Positions 35,751 to 44,641 of a DNA stretch of 61,167 nucleotides are shown in pieces. The notes beneath the pieces were generated by a model. It saw only the letters and a program-made list of their open reading frames with translations, was not told where the DNA came from and made no database searches. The stretch is taken from positions 1-61,167 of the forward strand of contig CABVSA010000013.1 of NCBI GenBank assembly GCA_902500805.1, read 5' to 3'. The DNA comes from an uncultured Nitrospira sp. GTDB lineage: Bacteria; Nitrospirota; Nitrospiria; Nitrospirales; Nitrospiraceae. A program made the position numbers and the translations under genes. Numbering within the stretch: the first letter of the stretch is position 1; every line of letters starts with the position of its first letter.

Positions 35751-36608
35751 ATGACATCCATGAGTTTTCGTATCTATCTCGTCGGTGTGGTTGCCGTCCT
35801 GAGCATGTGGGGGGAGGTCCACGCGCAGTCGACCGAGCCCAGCTATGCCTGGCAACAGGGGCCGCTGGACGCCCCACTTGGGGATCAAGCGACGCTTACG
35901 TTGTCCTCAGGGTATCGATTTCTGGGGCCAAAGGACACTGAACGTCTCTTGCGGGAGATGGGCAATTTCCCTTCCGGAGCGGAACTTGGGTTGGTCACGA
36001 GTGGCTCAGGGGACAGTAATTGGTTTGTAGTGATTCGGTTCATCGATGCCGGCTATGTGGAGGATGATGATGCGTCTGCCTGGAACGCTGATGAAATGCT
36101 GGATTCTATTAAAGAAGGAACGGAAGAAGCCAATGCCAAGCGGCGTGAGATGGGGATGGAGGCGCTCAATATCAAAGGGTGGGAGGAGAAGCCACATTAC
36201 GATAAGGCCACGAACAAAGTGGTCTGGGCCATTTCCGCCGAGACCAGCCATGGGACGACCGTCAATTACAATACCCTCGCGCTTGGCCGTCATGGATATA
36301 TGAGTATGAATCTCGTAGCCGACCTGGCTCAGTTGCCTACGCTCAAACCTCATGCGGCGAGCCTGTTATCGAATCTCAACTTTGTGCAGGGCAAGCGGTA
36401 CGTGGATTTCGACAGTACGACCGACAAGGTTGCGGCGGTTGGGCTGGCGGCACTGGTTGCGGGCGCAGCTTTTAAGTCAGGACTCTTCGCGAAGTTGCTT
36501 GTAATGATCATTGCCTTTAAGAAGGTCATTCTTCTCGCTGGAGTGGCTGTGGTGGGTTGGGTGTGGAAGATCGTCAAGGGGCGCTCTACGCCGCCGCCGT
36601 CGGCTTGA
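35751..36608 (+). CDS. DUF2167-family membrane protein
   Basis: A 285-residue exported protein: a signal peptide, an extracytoplasmic domain with LSSGYRFLGPKDTERLL, GLVTSG, WFVVIRFIDAGYV and TLALGRHGYMSMNLV, then a C-terminal hydrophobic part (AALVAGAAFKSGLFAKLLVMII, VILLAGVAVVGWVW). These are features of the DUF2167 family, of unknown function. ATG 35751 follows GGGAGGACTT. It is 10 bp upstream of an M50 protease, so the two likely form an operon. Confidence 0.8.
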   Translation: MTSMSFRIYLVGVVAVLSMWGEVHAQSTEPSYAWQQGPLDAPLGDQATLTLSSGYRFLGPKDTERLLREMGNFPSGAELGLVTSGSGDSNWFVVIRFIDAGYVEDDDASAWNADEMLDSIKEGTEEANAKRREMGMEALNIKGWEEKPHYDKATNKVVWAISAETSHGTTVNYNTLALGRHGYMSMNLVADLAQLPTLKPHAASLLSNLNFVQGKRYVDFDSTTDKVAAVGLAALVAGAAFKSGLFAKLLVMIIAFKKVILLAGVAVVGWVWKIVKGRSTPPPSA

Positions 36609-36618
36609 TGGGAACGAG

Positions 36619-37323
36619 ATGAAAACGCTGCTTGCCCTGCTCGCCGGGGCGAAATTTGGCAAAGTACTGCTCACCTCCGGCACGATGCTGTTATCGGTCA
36701 TCACCTATAGTTTTGTCTATGGGTGGTGGTATGCGGTGGGTTTCGTTGGGCTGATCTTTTGCCATGAGATGGGGCACTTTGTGGCAGCGCGACAACGCGG
36801 ACTGGATGTCGGGGCTCCCACGTTCATTCCATTCGTCGGGGCGTGGATTCAGTTGAAAGAACAACCGATGGATGTAGAAACGGAAGCCTATGTGGCCATG
36901 GCTGGACCGGTTGTCGGGACCATCGCTGCTATGGGTTGCTTCTATGCCGCCGACTTCCTTCAGAGTCCGTTGCTTCGGGCGTTAGCCTATGCGGGGTTCA
37001 TGCTGAATCTCTTTAACCTGATCCCGCTGGCCCCGCTTGATGGGGGACGAATCACGTCGATTATTTCACCGAAAACCTGGTGGATCGGAGCCCCCTTGAT
37101 TGTGGTGCTCTTTCTTTGGAACCACAGTCCGATGCTGTTGCTTCTCGCACTCCTGTCGATTCCCCACCTCCTCTCCACATTCAGGCAGAATGGTTCGATG
37201 ATGTCTGAGCGCTATTACGACGCGTCGCCGTCCACGCGCTGGAGCTACGCCACCTACTATCTCTTGCTTGCGGGATTTCTAGGCGTGATGACGTACGAAA
37301 CGCATCGGGCTGTGGGACTCTAG
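36619..37323 (+). CDS. Site-2 protease family M50 metalloprotease
   Basis: A 234-residue intramembrane protease-like protein with the zinc site HEMGH (about residues 49-53, HExxH) inside a membrane helix and the second motif LNLFNLIPLAPLDGGR, whose Asp is the third ligand. Four or more membrane helices. Substrate unknown; the adjacent DUF2167 membrane protein is an obvious candidate partner, by position only. Confidence 0.85.
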   Translation: MKTLLALLAGAKFGKVLLTSGTMLLSVITYSFVYGWWYAVGFVGLIFCHEMGHFVAARQRGLDVGAPTFIPFVGAWIQLKEQPMDVETEAYVAMAGPVVGTIAAMGCFYAADFLQSPLLRALAYAGFMLNLFNLIPLAPLDGGRITSIISPKTWWIGAPLIVVLFLWNHSPMLLLLALLSIPHLLSTFRQNGSMMSERYYDASPSTRWSYATYYLLLAGFLGVMTYETHRAVGL

Positions 37324-37416
37324 CAGGAATGAGCTCAGCATAGAGGCCGGGCGGTGGGTGATTGAGCTCACCGGTACCGGTGAGGTGGTGCCCACGGAAT
37401 ACGGCCAACACAACGG

Positions 37417-37803
37417 TTATCTCCCGTTTTCATCAAGACTCCGGATCAGGACGGCGCGGCCGTGATGGTCGAGCCAGGATTGAATCTGATCACCCACGTG
37501 GGCTGGTCGATCAATCCTGGTGTTCTCATCGTGCGGAATCCGGAGTTCTCTTCCCTGGCGATCGCGAATCAGGTATGCGGCACCTTCCACGGCTTGGACT
37601 TGCCCAACTATGGATGAGGAAGGCAGTTCTCCAGTGGGGAACTCCAGGCGTTTTTGTTCACCCAGCGTTCCAGACACGATCCCGAGTCCAAGAGACTCTT
37701 GCGACAACTGCTCCCGTGAGACAGTCTGGGCACAGCCGGTTGCCAGGACCAGCAGGGCGGGGAGCCACAGGGCATGTCGGTCAGTTGTGAGTGTCGGTAT
37801 CAT
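37417..37803 (-). CDS. Lipoprotein, hypothetical
   Basis: 128 residues with lipobox VLATGC (Cys about 24). The C-terminal half forms a beta-rich module (SSIVGQVQAVEGAAYLIRDRQGRELRIPHDENTRI) that repeats a theme seen in small PRC- or DUF-type stress lipoproteins. No catalytic motif. Convergent with the protease gene. Confidence 0.65.
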   Translation of the reverse strand: MIPTLTTDRHALWLPALLVLATGCAQTVSREQLSQESLGLGIVSGTLGEQKRLEFPTGELPSSSIVGQVQAVEGAAYLIRDRQGRELRIPHDENTRIDRPAHVGDQIQSWLDHHGRAVLIRSLDENGR

Positions 37804-38009
37804 CGGTATGCCTCCAGAGCTGAAAGGTATGAGAGTTGGCTTAGGTGAGGAGCCATACGCACTGTGTCGTCACTATTTCATAGCGAGATGGAATGCTCAA
37901 GGAAGTGAGGGAAATGGTACGGCTGACTTGGACGAGCAGTGACCTCAGCTACTCTCACGGGTGAGTATCACGACGCGATGGATGGTGACAGCGAAGTTTG
38001 CTGGGGAGC

Positions 38010-39032
38010 TCACGCCGCCTTAGCCGGCCGCCAGCGGAGGCCGACGTTGAGGAGCTCTTGTAGCAATTCGGTGTAGGCGTAGCCAGTCTCTTTGGCCGAA
38101 TCGGCGAAGTCCTCGTCTTCCGCGATCTGTGGGTTGGGATTGGCTTCCAGTACGTAGAGTTGTCCCTCGGCGTCCATTCTCATATCAATTCGGGCATAGC
38201 CGCTTAATCCAAGCGCACGATAGACTCGCTTGGTTAAGTCTTGAATTTCCTGAGCTTTGCCCTCCGGCAGGTGTGCAGCCTCTCGGGAGGTGATGCCATA
38301 CTTCTGCTGATATTTGCGACTCCATTTCACGCGCTCGGTCGCGATGCGTTTGGCGTCTTCTGGTAGCTTGTCCATGATCAGTTCCCACACAGGCAGCACT
38401 TGGAGATGCCCGTTGCCGATGATGCCCACGTACAGTTCACGACCTTCGATATAGCGCTCCACCAAGGCCCCACTTCCCACACTGTTATGGATGAATGCGA
38501 CCCGCTCACTCAGCTTGTCATCGTCTTCCACGATCGAAGCTTGGGAAATTCCCAGCGAAGCTTCTTCCGTCACTGACTTGACGATCAACGGAAAGGCAAG
38601 CTGCTTCGGCCTTTTTGTGGCCCGTCCTTGTGGGACTTCCATGAAGTCAGGGTAGGGAATACGATGGAAGGCCAAGACCTTTTTAGTCAGAACCTTGTCT
38701 CGTGCCAACATCAGCCCACGGGGGTTACATCCGGTGTATGGCATGTGCAAGAGTTCAAGATACGAGACCACGTGTTGGTCATAGACCGCTACGCCGTCAA
38801 ACTCCTCCAATAAGTTGAAGGCGATATCCGGCTTCCACCCATCGATCGCTGAATGAATCACACTGAGATCACTTTTGACGCCGAGTGGATGGACGTCATG
38901 ACCCAGTTTCCTCAGGGTCGAGACGACGTCATATTCCGTTCGCCAGGCCACCGACGTGAGATCATGCCCAGTCACCTGCTCAGGCGGGACGAGGTCTTCA
39001 TGCATGAGGACAAGCACGCGGAGCCGCTTCAT
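38010..39032 (-). CDS. ATP-grasp ligase (D-Ala-D-Ala ligase-like)
   Basis: A 340-residue ATP-grasp protein. It shows PYTGCNPRGLMLARDKVLTKKVL, the ATP lysine strand FPLIVKSV, EASLGISQ, LVERYIEGRELYVG, and the metal site RIDMRMDAEGQLYVLEANPNP. It resembles D-alanine-D-alanine ligase but lies outside a cell-wall cluster and overlaps a zinc-metallopeptidase-like gene by 4 bp. It more likely ligates another amino acid or peptide. Substrate unknown. Confidence 0.75.
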   Translation of the reverse strand: MKRLRVLVLMHEDLVPPEQVTGHDLTSVAWRTEYDVVSTLRKLGHDVHPLGVKSDLSVIHSAIDGWKPDIAFNLLEEFDGVAVYDQHVVSYLELLHMPYTGCNPRGLMLARDKVLTKKVLAFHRIPYPDFMEVPQGRATKRPKQLAFPLIVKSVTEEASLGISQASIVEDDDKLSERVAFIHNSVGSGALVERYIEGRELYVGIIGNGHLQVLPVWELIMDKLPEDAKRIATERVKWSRKYQQKYGITSREAAHLPEGKAQEIQDLTKRVYRALGLSGYARIDMRMDAEGQLYVLEANPNPQIAEDEDFADSAKETGYAYTELLQELLNVGLRWRPAKAA

Positions 39033-40126
39033 AGGGCCACCCGGTGTCGCCCACTTCGCAGAAAGTTCATCGTGTGAACCGTCAATAAGATCGTAAAATC
39101 GAGCTTGGCCTGTTCTTCCGCCATGGGAACGCGAAGGTTCAGCTCTCGACAGCGCTGGATCATGTCCTCCAGTACCTGATCGATGGTGTACTGATACTCA
39201 CCGGTCCAGCTTGCAACTTTTTTCCGGACCTCTCGCCGAAATCGGTTCAGAAAAGTGGCGGCGCTCATCCTGTTGGCATGATTCGGTAGGGTGGAGAAGA
39301 GTCGTTTGAGGTCGGGGTCATATTGGAGGTGGCGTTCGACTCCATAATGTCGACGTTTGTGTTCGTAATGTTCACGTAGGGTCTTCTTCAGCGTCGGTAG
39401 TGCGTCGACTTCCTCGCGTGTGGTGACAGAGGGCGGCGTGTCGGCGAGCTCCTTCATGAGCCCATCAACATACCAAAGTTTTTTCAGGACCGGCCATCCT
39501 CGATAGCGCTCCTCCCAGAGCGAGTCCGGCGTCAACCAGACGGCAAAGGTCTCGGCGAAGTCTTCGTCGGGGTGGCTTTGCGCATACCACAAATCCAGGT
39601 GACGAACGAAACTGCGGCTGTAGGGCCGTGGGGAGTAATAGAGCGGATACCGCTGCGAGGATTTTCCAAACATATCCTGCCTGGTCTTCCGGCGACGGAT
39701 CTTGTAGGCGTTCTCGATGGCGTGACCGGCTTCATGGCGGAGAATCCGCAAACACCACTCGGTCGTCCCGCCTTCCACTTCCAACATCTGAGTCTGTTCG
39801 AGTTTGGCCAATCGCGGATGAGCCAGGTAAAAAGGAATGGCGATGCCGGGCACTCCGTCGGGAGTAAACCACTCATTCGAGAGCCAGAAATGTGGACGAA
39901 ACTCCAGGCGATGTTCCTCCAGTTCTCGACTCAATTCTGCGATCGGTTGTTCGACAAAACTGGCCTTCAGTCCGATGTGCAAATCGCACATGGGTAGATC
40001 CAAGAGCGCCTCGTCGGCCCATGATGCCCACGGGGCGTCGTCCTGGCCGTTGACTGGAGTCTTGAGTATGTCGGATACCGTGCGGTCCATACGAAAGGTC
40101 TTCCACCCGTCCACGCCGGAAGCCAC
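39029..40126 (-). CDS. Putative zinc-binding metallopeptidase (Peptidase_Mx-like)
   Basis: About 365 residues (353 if translated from ATG 40090). The zinc motif HEAGH lies in CLRILRHEAGHAIENAYKI, with a possible third ligand in the downstream SHPDEDFAETFAVWL segment. No signal peptide, so cytoplasmic. This matches the putative zinc-binding metallopeptidase family often paired with an ATP-grasp enzyme. Its stop overlaps the start of the ATP-grasp gene, suggesting a make-and-cut pair acting on the same peptide-like substrate (inference). Confidence 0.7.
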   Translation of the reverse strand: MASGVDGWKTFRMDRTVSDILKTPVNGQDDAPWASWADEALLDLPMCDLHIGLKASFVEQPIAELSRELEEHRLEFRPHFWLSNEWFTPDGVPGIAIPFYLAHPRLAKLEQTQMLEVEGGTTEWCLRILRHEAGHAIENAYKIRRRKTRQDMFGKSSQRYPLYYSPRPYSRSFVRHLDLWYAQSHPDEDFAETFAVWLTPDSLWEERYRGWPVLKKLWYVDGLMKELADTPPSVTTREEVDALPTLKKTLREHYEHKRRHYGVERHLQYDPDLKRLFSTLPNHANRMSAATFLNRFRREVRKKVASWTGEYQYTIDQVLEDMIQRCRELNLRVPMAEEQAKLDFTILLTVHTMNFLRSGRHRVAL

Positions 40127-40314
40127 AGCTGCCCCTCTTTTGCAGTAGTCTGCGACGGAGAAGAGATCAAGCCGTGGGGCTCCACTATGGCCTGTCGGCA
40201 GAGTGCACGAAAAACTATAGCGTTGAGATCGTATGCCGTCGGTGATCGTCGTTCAGGTGTCTGAAGAAGCGCGAAAGGAGGAGGAAATTGTCCGAAGCCG
40301 TACCAGTTTGAACC

Positions 40315-40806
40315 TTAGCGGGGAGGTTGTTGTCCAGAAAACTGCGGGAGCCGAGCCACCAATGCCGGTATAGAGTTCCAGATGTGATCGATGACCAACT
40401 CCACATACTCTCGGGCCTCCACGATATCCCGTTCCCAGTTCGGGAGGGCCTCATGGAGGTCAAGGACCGGTTCGTCCTCACCGAAGGCGACTTCATTAAA
40501 GAGAGGGACGTTCAGTCCGAACTTGCTTTGCACGAACTCGCGATGGCCCAGACCCATGGCGATGATGAGATCACTGCGTCGGATCAACTCCTGTGTCAGT
40601 GCTCGGGGAGTATGTGCGGATGGATCGGTGCCTTTAAGGCGCAGCCGGTTGAGGATGATGGGATGGACCTTCTGAGGCTTGGCCTCGATACCCGCGGATT
40701 CGACATGATAGGCGGGTGGTTGCTCCTGCTGGGCGCGCAACGCGTACTCAGCGGCCATACTTCGGAAGACATTGCCGGTACAGACAAAGAGAATTGATCG
40801 GGCCAT
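40315..40806 (-). CDS. Low-molecular-weight protein tyrosine phosphatase-like
   Basis: A 163-residue protein with the P-loop CTGNVFRS near the N-terminus, matching the CxxxxxRS catalytic loop of LMW phosphatases. The usual C-terminal general-acid Asp-Pro is not evident; the corresponding area reads LDLHEALPNWERD. Activity may therefore be altered or directed to another substrate such as arsenate. Start ATG 40806 gives MARSILF; 40821 would add five residues. Confidence 0.7.
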   Translation of the reverse strand: MARSILFVCTGNVFRSMAAEYALRAQQEQPPAYHVESAGIEAKPQKVHPIILNRLRLKGTDPSAHTPRALTQELIRRSDLIIAMGLGHREFVQSKFGLNVPLFNEVAFGEDEPVLDLHEALPNWERDIVEAREYVELVIDHIWNSIPALVARLPQFSGQQPPR

Positions 40807-40876
40807 AGATGATTCGTCCACCTTTCCCTGAGCTGAGCAGTCGACAGCGCGACAATGGAGCCGCTACAATCGGGCT

Positions 40877-41782
40877 ATGAGTCATTCACCGAGTCCAACA
40901 ACTCTCCCTAAACTAGACGAAGCGACGGAGAAGATGCAAACACGCCTCTGTCGAGCGGTCGGACAGGCCATTGCGGACTATCGCCTCATCGAGGAAGGCG
41001 ACAAAGTGATGGTGTGTCTGTCCGGAGGGAAAGACAGTTATGGCTTGTTGGATATCTTGCTCGTCTTGCAACAACGGGCGCCGATCCGGTTTGACCTTGT
41101 TGCGGTCAATCTGGATCAACGGCAACCAGGATTTCCGGAAGTGGTGCTTCCACAGTATCTCACCAGCCGAGGGATCCCATTTCATATTGAGGCGCGCGAT
41201 ACCTACTCGATCGTCAAGCGACTGATTCCCGAAGGGCAGACGACCTGCTCCTTATGCTCCCGTCTGCGACGAGGCCATCTCTATCGCATCGCTGGTGAGC
41301 TTGGCGCCACGAAGATTGCGTTAGGTCATCATCGTGACGATATTATTGAAACCTTGTTCTTGAATCTGTTTTATACCGGCAAACTCAAGGCCATGCCCCC
41401 GAAGCTGCGGTCGAAAGACGGCCGGCATCTCGTCATTCGCCCATTGGCCTTCGTCAAAGAGGTGGACCTCGCGCGCTACGCGGAGTTGCGAGGCTTTCCG
41501 ATCATTCCCTGCGACCTTTGCGGTTCTCAAGAGGACTTGAAGCGTAAGAAGGTCAAGGCTTTTCTTCGGGAGTGGGAACGAGGATCCCCCGGTTGTTCCG
41601 ACAGCATCGCCGCAGCGGTGACGAATGTGGCACCATCGCTGTTGATGGATCAACGCCTCTTTGATTTTAGGTCGCTGTCATCCATGAACGGCGTTCAACC
41701 TGATGAAGCCGAGGGTGATGCGTGGTTGGACCAAGAGCCGGAACCGCATCAGAATCTCGATGGGACTCTCTTGTTACCGTGA
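40877..41782 (+). CDS. ttcA: tRNA 2-thiocytidine(32) synthetase
   Basis: A 301-residue PP-loop enzyme with [16 protein letters not shown], the cysteine pair [10 protein letters not shown] and a later [14 protein letters not shown]. These correspond to the three Fe-S-binding cysteines of TtcA. It thiolates C32 in certain tRNAs using a [4Fe-4S] cluster. The C-terminal ~40 residues are acidic and unconserved-looking. Convergent with the CarH-like regulator. Confidence 0.93.
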   Translation: MSHSPSPTTLPKLDEATEKMQTRLCRAVGQAIADYRLIEEGDKVMVCLSGGKDSYGLLDILLVLQQRAPIRFDLVAVNLDQRQPGFPEVVLPQYLTSRGIPFHIEARDTYSIVKRLIPEGQTTCSLCSRLRRGHLYRIAGELGATKIALGHHRDDIIETLFLNLFYTGKLKAMPPKLRSKDGRHLVIRPLAFVKEVDLARYAELRGFPIIPCDLCGSQEDLKRKKVKAFLREWERGSPGCSDSIAAAVTNVAPSLLMDQRLFDFRSLSSMNGVQPDEAEGDAWLDQEPEPHQNLDGTLLLP

Positions 41783-41799
41783 GGTCTGGCCGAGCAGGG

Positions 41800-42717
41800 T
41801 CAATGAAACGCGCGCTGATGGGTGGAAGCAAGAGTGGCAAGACGGTTGTGGAGGGCGCCGAGGTCATCAAGGAGTTCAATACCCGTATTTTCTAGGAGAT
41901 GCTCCATCGCACGGGCACCTTTCCCGCCTACGGCCACATGCCAGCGCTGAGAGAGTGTTCGTAATTCATGGAGCAAGTGGGTTGCCTCTTCGTTCGGTTT
42001 TGATTCCGTCAAGGACAAGAGAATCAAGTCTGGATGCACCCGATCGCACAACGTCTCCAAATCCGTCAGGGGAAGATTAGGTCCGAGGTAATACACATGA
42101 CAACCGCGTGAGGCGGCAAGGTAGGTGACGGCTTGAGCGCCGATTTCGTGATACTCGCCTTTGGGACACGCAATGACCACACGTGGGCCGAAGTCATTTG
42201 CCGGCAGCTGATTCATCACCGCAAAGAGTTTTTGTTGGACAATCTTCGTGACGTAATGCTCCACTGCGATATTGACCCGTCCTTCATGCCACAGTTCTCC
42301 TACCCGGCGCTGTAAGGGGAGAAGAATGCGCTGCACGGCTTCTTCGAACGGGATCACGGCGATCGCTGCATTCAGTTGTAGTTCAAACCGACTCTTATCA
42401 AGCGGATCGAGTCTGGAGATCAGTTCGTCGAGCAGTGATCTGTGGGGGGCGAGCTCCTGCTGTTTCGGGATTGAACTTGCCCGCATCCGTTGAAGCAACG
42501 AGTCTCGCCCTTCCATCGCAAGTCCACCGATTGTCTGACCGCGATCCAACTCTTCCTTCAGGAAGCGGAAGAGAGAAACGTCCTCATCACTGTATTCCCG
42601 ATAGCGATTAGCGCTTCGTGAAGGTTTGACAAGGCTATATCGACGCTCCCACACCCTGATCACATCCTTTGAAAGCCCTGTCAGTTTCGCAACTCTATGA
42701 ATTCTATGTTTATTCAT
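41800..42717 (-). CDS. carH: CarH/LitR-type B12-binding photoreceptor regulator, MerR family
   Basis: A 305-residue MerR-HTH protein (residues 4-60, VAKLTGLSKDVIRVWERRY) followed by a cobalamin-binding part. The photoreceptor signature W-x9-EH is complete (W143, E153, H154 in LWHEGRVNIAVEH), and the lower-axial-ligand His190 lies in PKGEYHEIG; spacing agrees with Thermus CarH. By family it binds adenosylcobalamin in the dark as a repressor tetramer and releases DNA in light. ATG 42717 is chosen; a longer frame to 42801 would translate its own operator. It is divergent from the napC remnant and shares a double promoter carrying repeated operator motifs. Confidence 0.92.
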   Translation of the reverse strand: MNKHRIHRVAKLTGLSKDVIRVWERRYSLVKPSRSANRYREYSDEDVSLFRFLKEELDRGQTIGGLAMEGRDSLLQRMRASSIPKQQELAPHRSLLDELISRLDPLDKSRFELQLNAAIAVIPFEEAVQRILLPLQRRVGELWHEGRVNIAVEHYVTKIVQQKLFAVMNQLPANDFGPRVVIACPKGEYHEIGAQAVTYLAASRGCHVYYLGPNLPLTDLETLCDRVHPDLILLSLTESKPNEEATHLLHELRTLSQRWHVAVGGKGARAMEHLLENTGIELLDDLGALHNRLATLASTHQRAFH

Positions 42718-42743
42718 ATTGTTATATGAATTATTAGCCGACC

Positions 42744-42824
42744 GTCCAATGTTTGTCAAATATAATTCTATTAGACTATTGACGCATTGGACATAGTGCA
42801 CTATACATTAGACATACAATGAAC
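42744..42824. promoter_or_regulatory. Divergent promoters with CarH-like operators (locus 1)
   Basis: Minus strand: TTGACAAACATTGGAC begins at 42759, its TTGACA serving as -35 with AATAAT 18 bp on, toward the regulator. Plus strand: TTGACGCATTGGACATA begins at 42779, with TATACA 17 bp after TTGACG. The two -35 boxes are 19 bp apart. A third related site, CATTAGACATACAATGAAC (42806-42824), lies near the plus-strand start point. Repression would block both promoters. Confidence 0.75.
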
Positions 42825-42855
42825 AAGTATTGTACATCAGGGGAAGGAGATCGTC

Positions 42856-43253
42856 ATGGCAGGTAAATTCCAGCGATACCTGGGCACGCCGGGGGGCGCC
42901 CTGTTTCTTGGTGCCGCCCTGACGATCGGAGCAATCATCGTGGTCTTTGGTGGGGAGCACGCTCTCTCCTGAACCGAGTTCTGTGTGAGCTGCCATCCCA
43001 GACGTACCCGTATGAGGAATTAAAAAAGTTCTCCCACTATGGAGCATTAGGGGCCGATCCAGGTTGTAAGGATTGCCACGTCCCTCAAGGGTTAGGGAAC
43101 CTCCATCTTGCTCTATGGACTCACACCTATGATGGAATTCGGGCGTTGCTCGCAGAGATGAAATATGACTACTCAACGATCGAGAAATTTAAGGACGAAT
43201 GCGACCCTCGTCACAGGTTCTACTCGACTATCACCATGGTGCTGTTCTGTTGA
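42856..43253 (+). pseudogene. Truncated, frameshifted NapC/NirT-family cytochrome c
   Basis: Good ribosome site GGAAGGAGA, then MAGKFQRYLGT and a membrane helix. An in-frame TGA interrupts directly before TEFCVSCH (heme 1). A frameshift after CVSCHP is needed to reach TYPYEELKKFSHYGAL and GCKDCHVPQGL (heme 2). Similarity stops near EKFKDEC, so the heme 3 and 4 part is missing. These quinol-oxidising tetraheme proteins pass electrons to periplasmic partners; this copy cannot make an intact one. It is 54 bp upstream of the cytochrome c-SUMF1 gene. Confidence 0.85.
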
Positions 43254-43307
43254 TAGTAGAACTCTCCGGGCTGTCGACGGTGTTGAGGCCGCAATAGGAG
43301 GTCGCGC

Positions 43308-44498
43308 ATGAGGAGTGAGATAATCGGACAATGTATTCTGGTATTGGTCCTGACTCTCTCAGAAGGGATCGCCTCTTCTGGAGAATTCATGCCACTAGAT
43401 CCAGTTCCAGCCGACTACGCCAAGAAAACAATGCCAACCGGCTGGTGGACGGATCCAAAGGTCATTAAAGAGGGCAGAGACATCTATTTTGGTGATGCCC
43501 ACCCACTTGTCGCCTGTCACTCCTGCCATGGTCAGGATGGACGACCTGTAAGTAGTGGCGGGGGACTCCGCGACCAGAAGAATGTCAGCCGTTTCTCAGA
43601 CAGCTACTGGTACTGGCGAGTGGCGGAAGGGATTCCCAAAACGCCTATGACGCCCTGGAAAGCGCTCCTCTCGGAAGACCAGATATGGAAAGTGATCGCC
43701 TTCATACATACGTTCTCGCATAAGGGGAAGCCCTCGCAGCACAGAGATTATACGCCAGAGGCGCGATCAAAGAAGATCACGGTCAAAGATCTGGTTCCGA
43801 TGGTTCTAGTTCCGGCAGGGGAATTTACCATGGGGAGTAACGAGGGGAATGACGATGAAAGGCCGGTGCATCGAATCCATCTCGATGCGTATTACATAGA
43901 TAAGTACGAAGTGACGGTCGGGCAATATGGGGAGTTCCTCGATACCAACAGTTTTGATCCTCCACCGTCCTGGACAACCATGGCTCAGCCATCCTATGAG
44001 AACCGTCCAGTTGTCAACGTCGATTGGAAGGATGCGAACAACTATTGCAAGTGGGCCGGCAAGCGGCTGCCGACAGAAGCTGAATGGGAGAAGGCGGCAC
44101 GGGGGACGGACCAGCGTCTCTATCCCTGGGGCAATGATCCGCCTACTCCGCAGCGAGCAAACTATGGGAAGACGACGTGGGATAACCATGCTGCGTTAGT
44201 CCCGGTGGGACAACTAGAAGACGGCAAGAGCCCCTATGGGATCTATGACATGGCGGGAAATGTCTGGGAATGGGTCAGTGACTGGTATGACCCGGATTAT
44301 TACACCAATAGCCCATTGCGAAATCCAACTGGTCCGGAGGCGGGTAAGTATAAAGTCATGCGGGGAGGCTCGTGGGATCTTGCCCCCGAGAACCTGCGGT
44401 CTTCGCGTCGAGATTTTAACGTCATGTCAACCACGGACTACGACTCGCCGGCATATCGGAACTTCAATAGTGGGTTCCGGTGTGCAAAGAGTCCGTAA
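43308..44498 (+). CDS. Monoheme cytochrome c fused to SUMF1-fold domain
   Basis: A 396-residue exported protein. A signal peptide precedes a class I cytochrome c module with CHSCH (Cys70, Cys73, His74) and a candidate distal Met in KTPMTPWK. From about residue 163 there is a full SUMF1/FGE-sulfatase domain (LVPAGEFTMGS, LPTEAEWEKAARG, YPWG, DMAGNVWEWVSDWYD, RGGSW, GFRCAK). The copper-binding catalytic Cys pair of true formylglycine-generating enzymes is absent (ENLRSSRRDFN in its place). It may be a redox or structural partner. Driven from operator locus 1 by position. Confidence 0.85.
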   Translation: MRSEIIGQCILVLVLTLSEGIASSGEFMPLDPVPADYAKKTMPTGWWTDPKVIKEGRDIYFGDAHPLVACHSCHGQDGRPVSSGGGLRDQKNVSRFSDSYWYWRVAEGIPKTPMTPWKALLSEDQIWKVIAFIHTFSHKGKPSQHRDYTPEARSKKITVKDLVPMVLVPAGEFTMGSNEGNDDERPVHRIHLDAYYIDKYEVTVGQYGEFLDTNSFDPPPSWTTMAQPSYENRPVVNVDWKDANNYCKWAGKRLPTEAEWEKAARGTDQRLYPWGNDPPTPQRANYGKTTWDNHAALVPVGQLEDGKSPYGIYDMAGNVWEWVSDWYDPDYYTNSPLRNPTGPEAGKYKVMRGGSWDLAPENLRSSRRDFNVMSTTDYDSPAYRNFNSGFRCAKSP

Positions 44499-44612
44499 GA
44501 TTAAGTTTCCCAGGCATGCTGACACGGCCACGAAATATGCTGAAACTGCCGTGACCCATCTCTCTCAAGTTAAGTGACGAGTATGCATCTTTCACAGAGA
44601 TAGTTTATGTGA

Positions 44613-44640
44613 ACGGGCAGGAGACGATCTTCCTGCCCGT
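44613..44640. terminator. Hairpin between convergent genes
   Basis: ACGGGCAGGA and TCCTGCCCGT form a perfect 10 bp stem with an 8-nt loop between the cytochrome-SUMF1 gene and the DCC gene, ending 1 bp before the latter's stop triplet. Likely a shared terminator. Confidence 0.65.
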
Positions 44641-44641
44641 G

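Noticed and set aside
42718..42801. A longer start for the CarH-like gene at 42801
   Set aside because: The extra 28 codons would be translated from the operator and promoter sequence itself and resemble no MerR protein; the HTH begins just after ATG 42717.
42808..43176. A minus-strand open frame over the napC region
   Set aside because: It is the antisense shadow of the decayed napC gene, whose heme motifs and ribosome site on the plus strand are clear.
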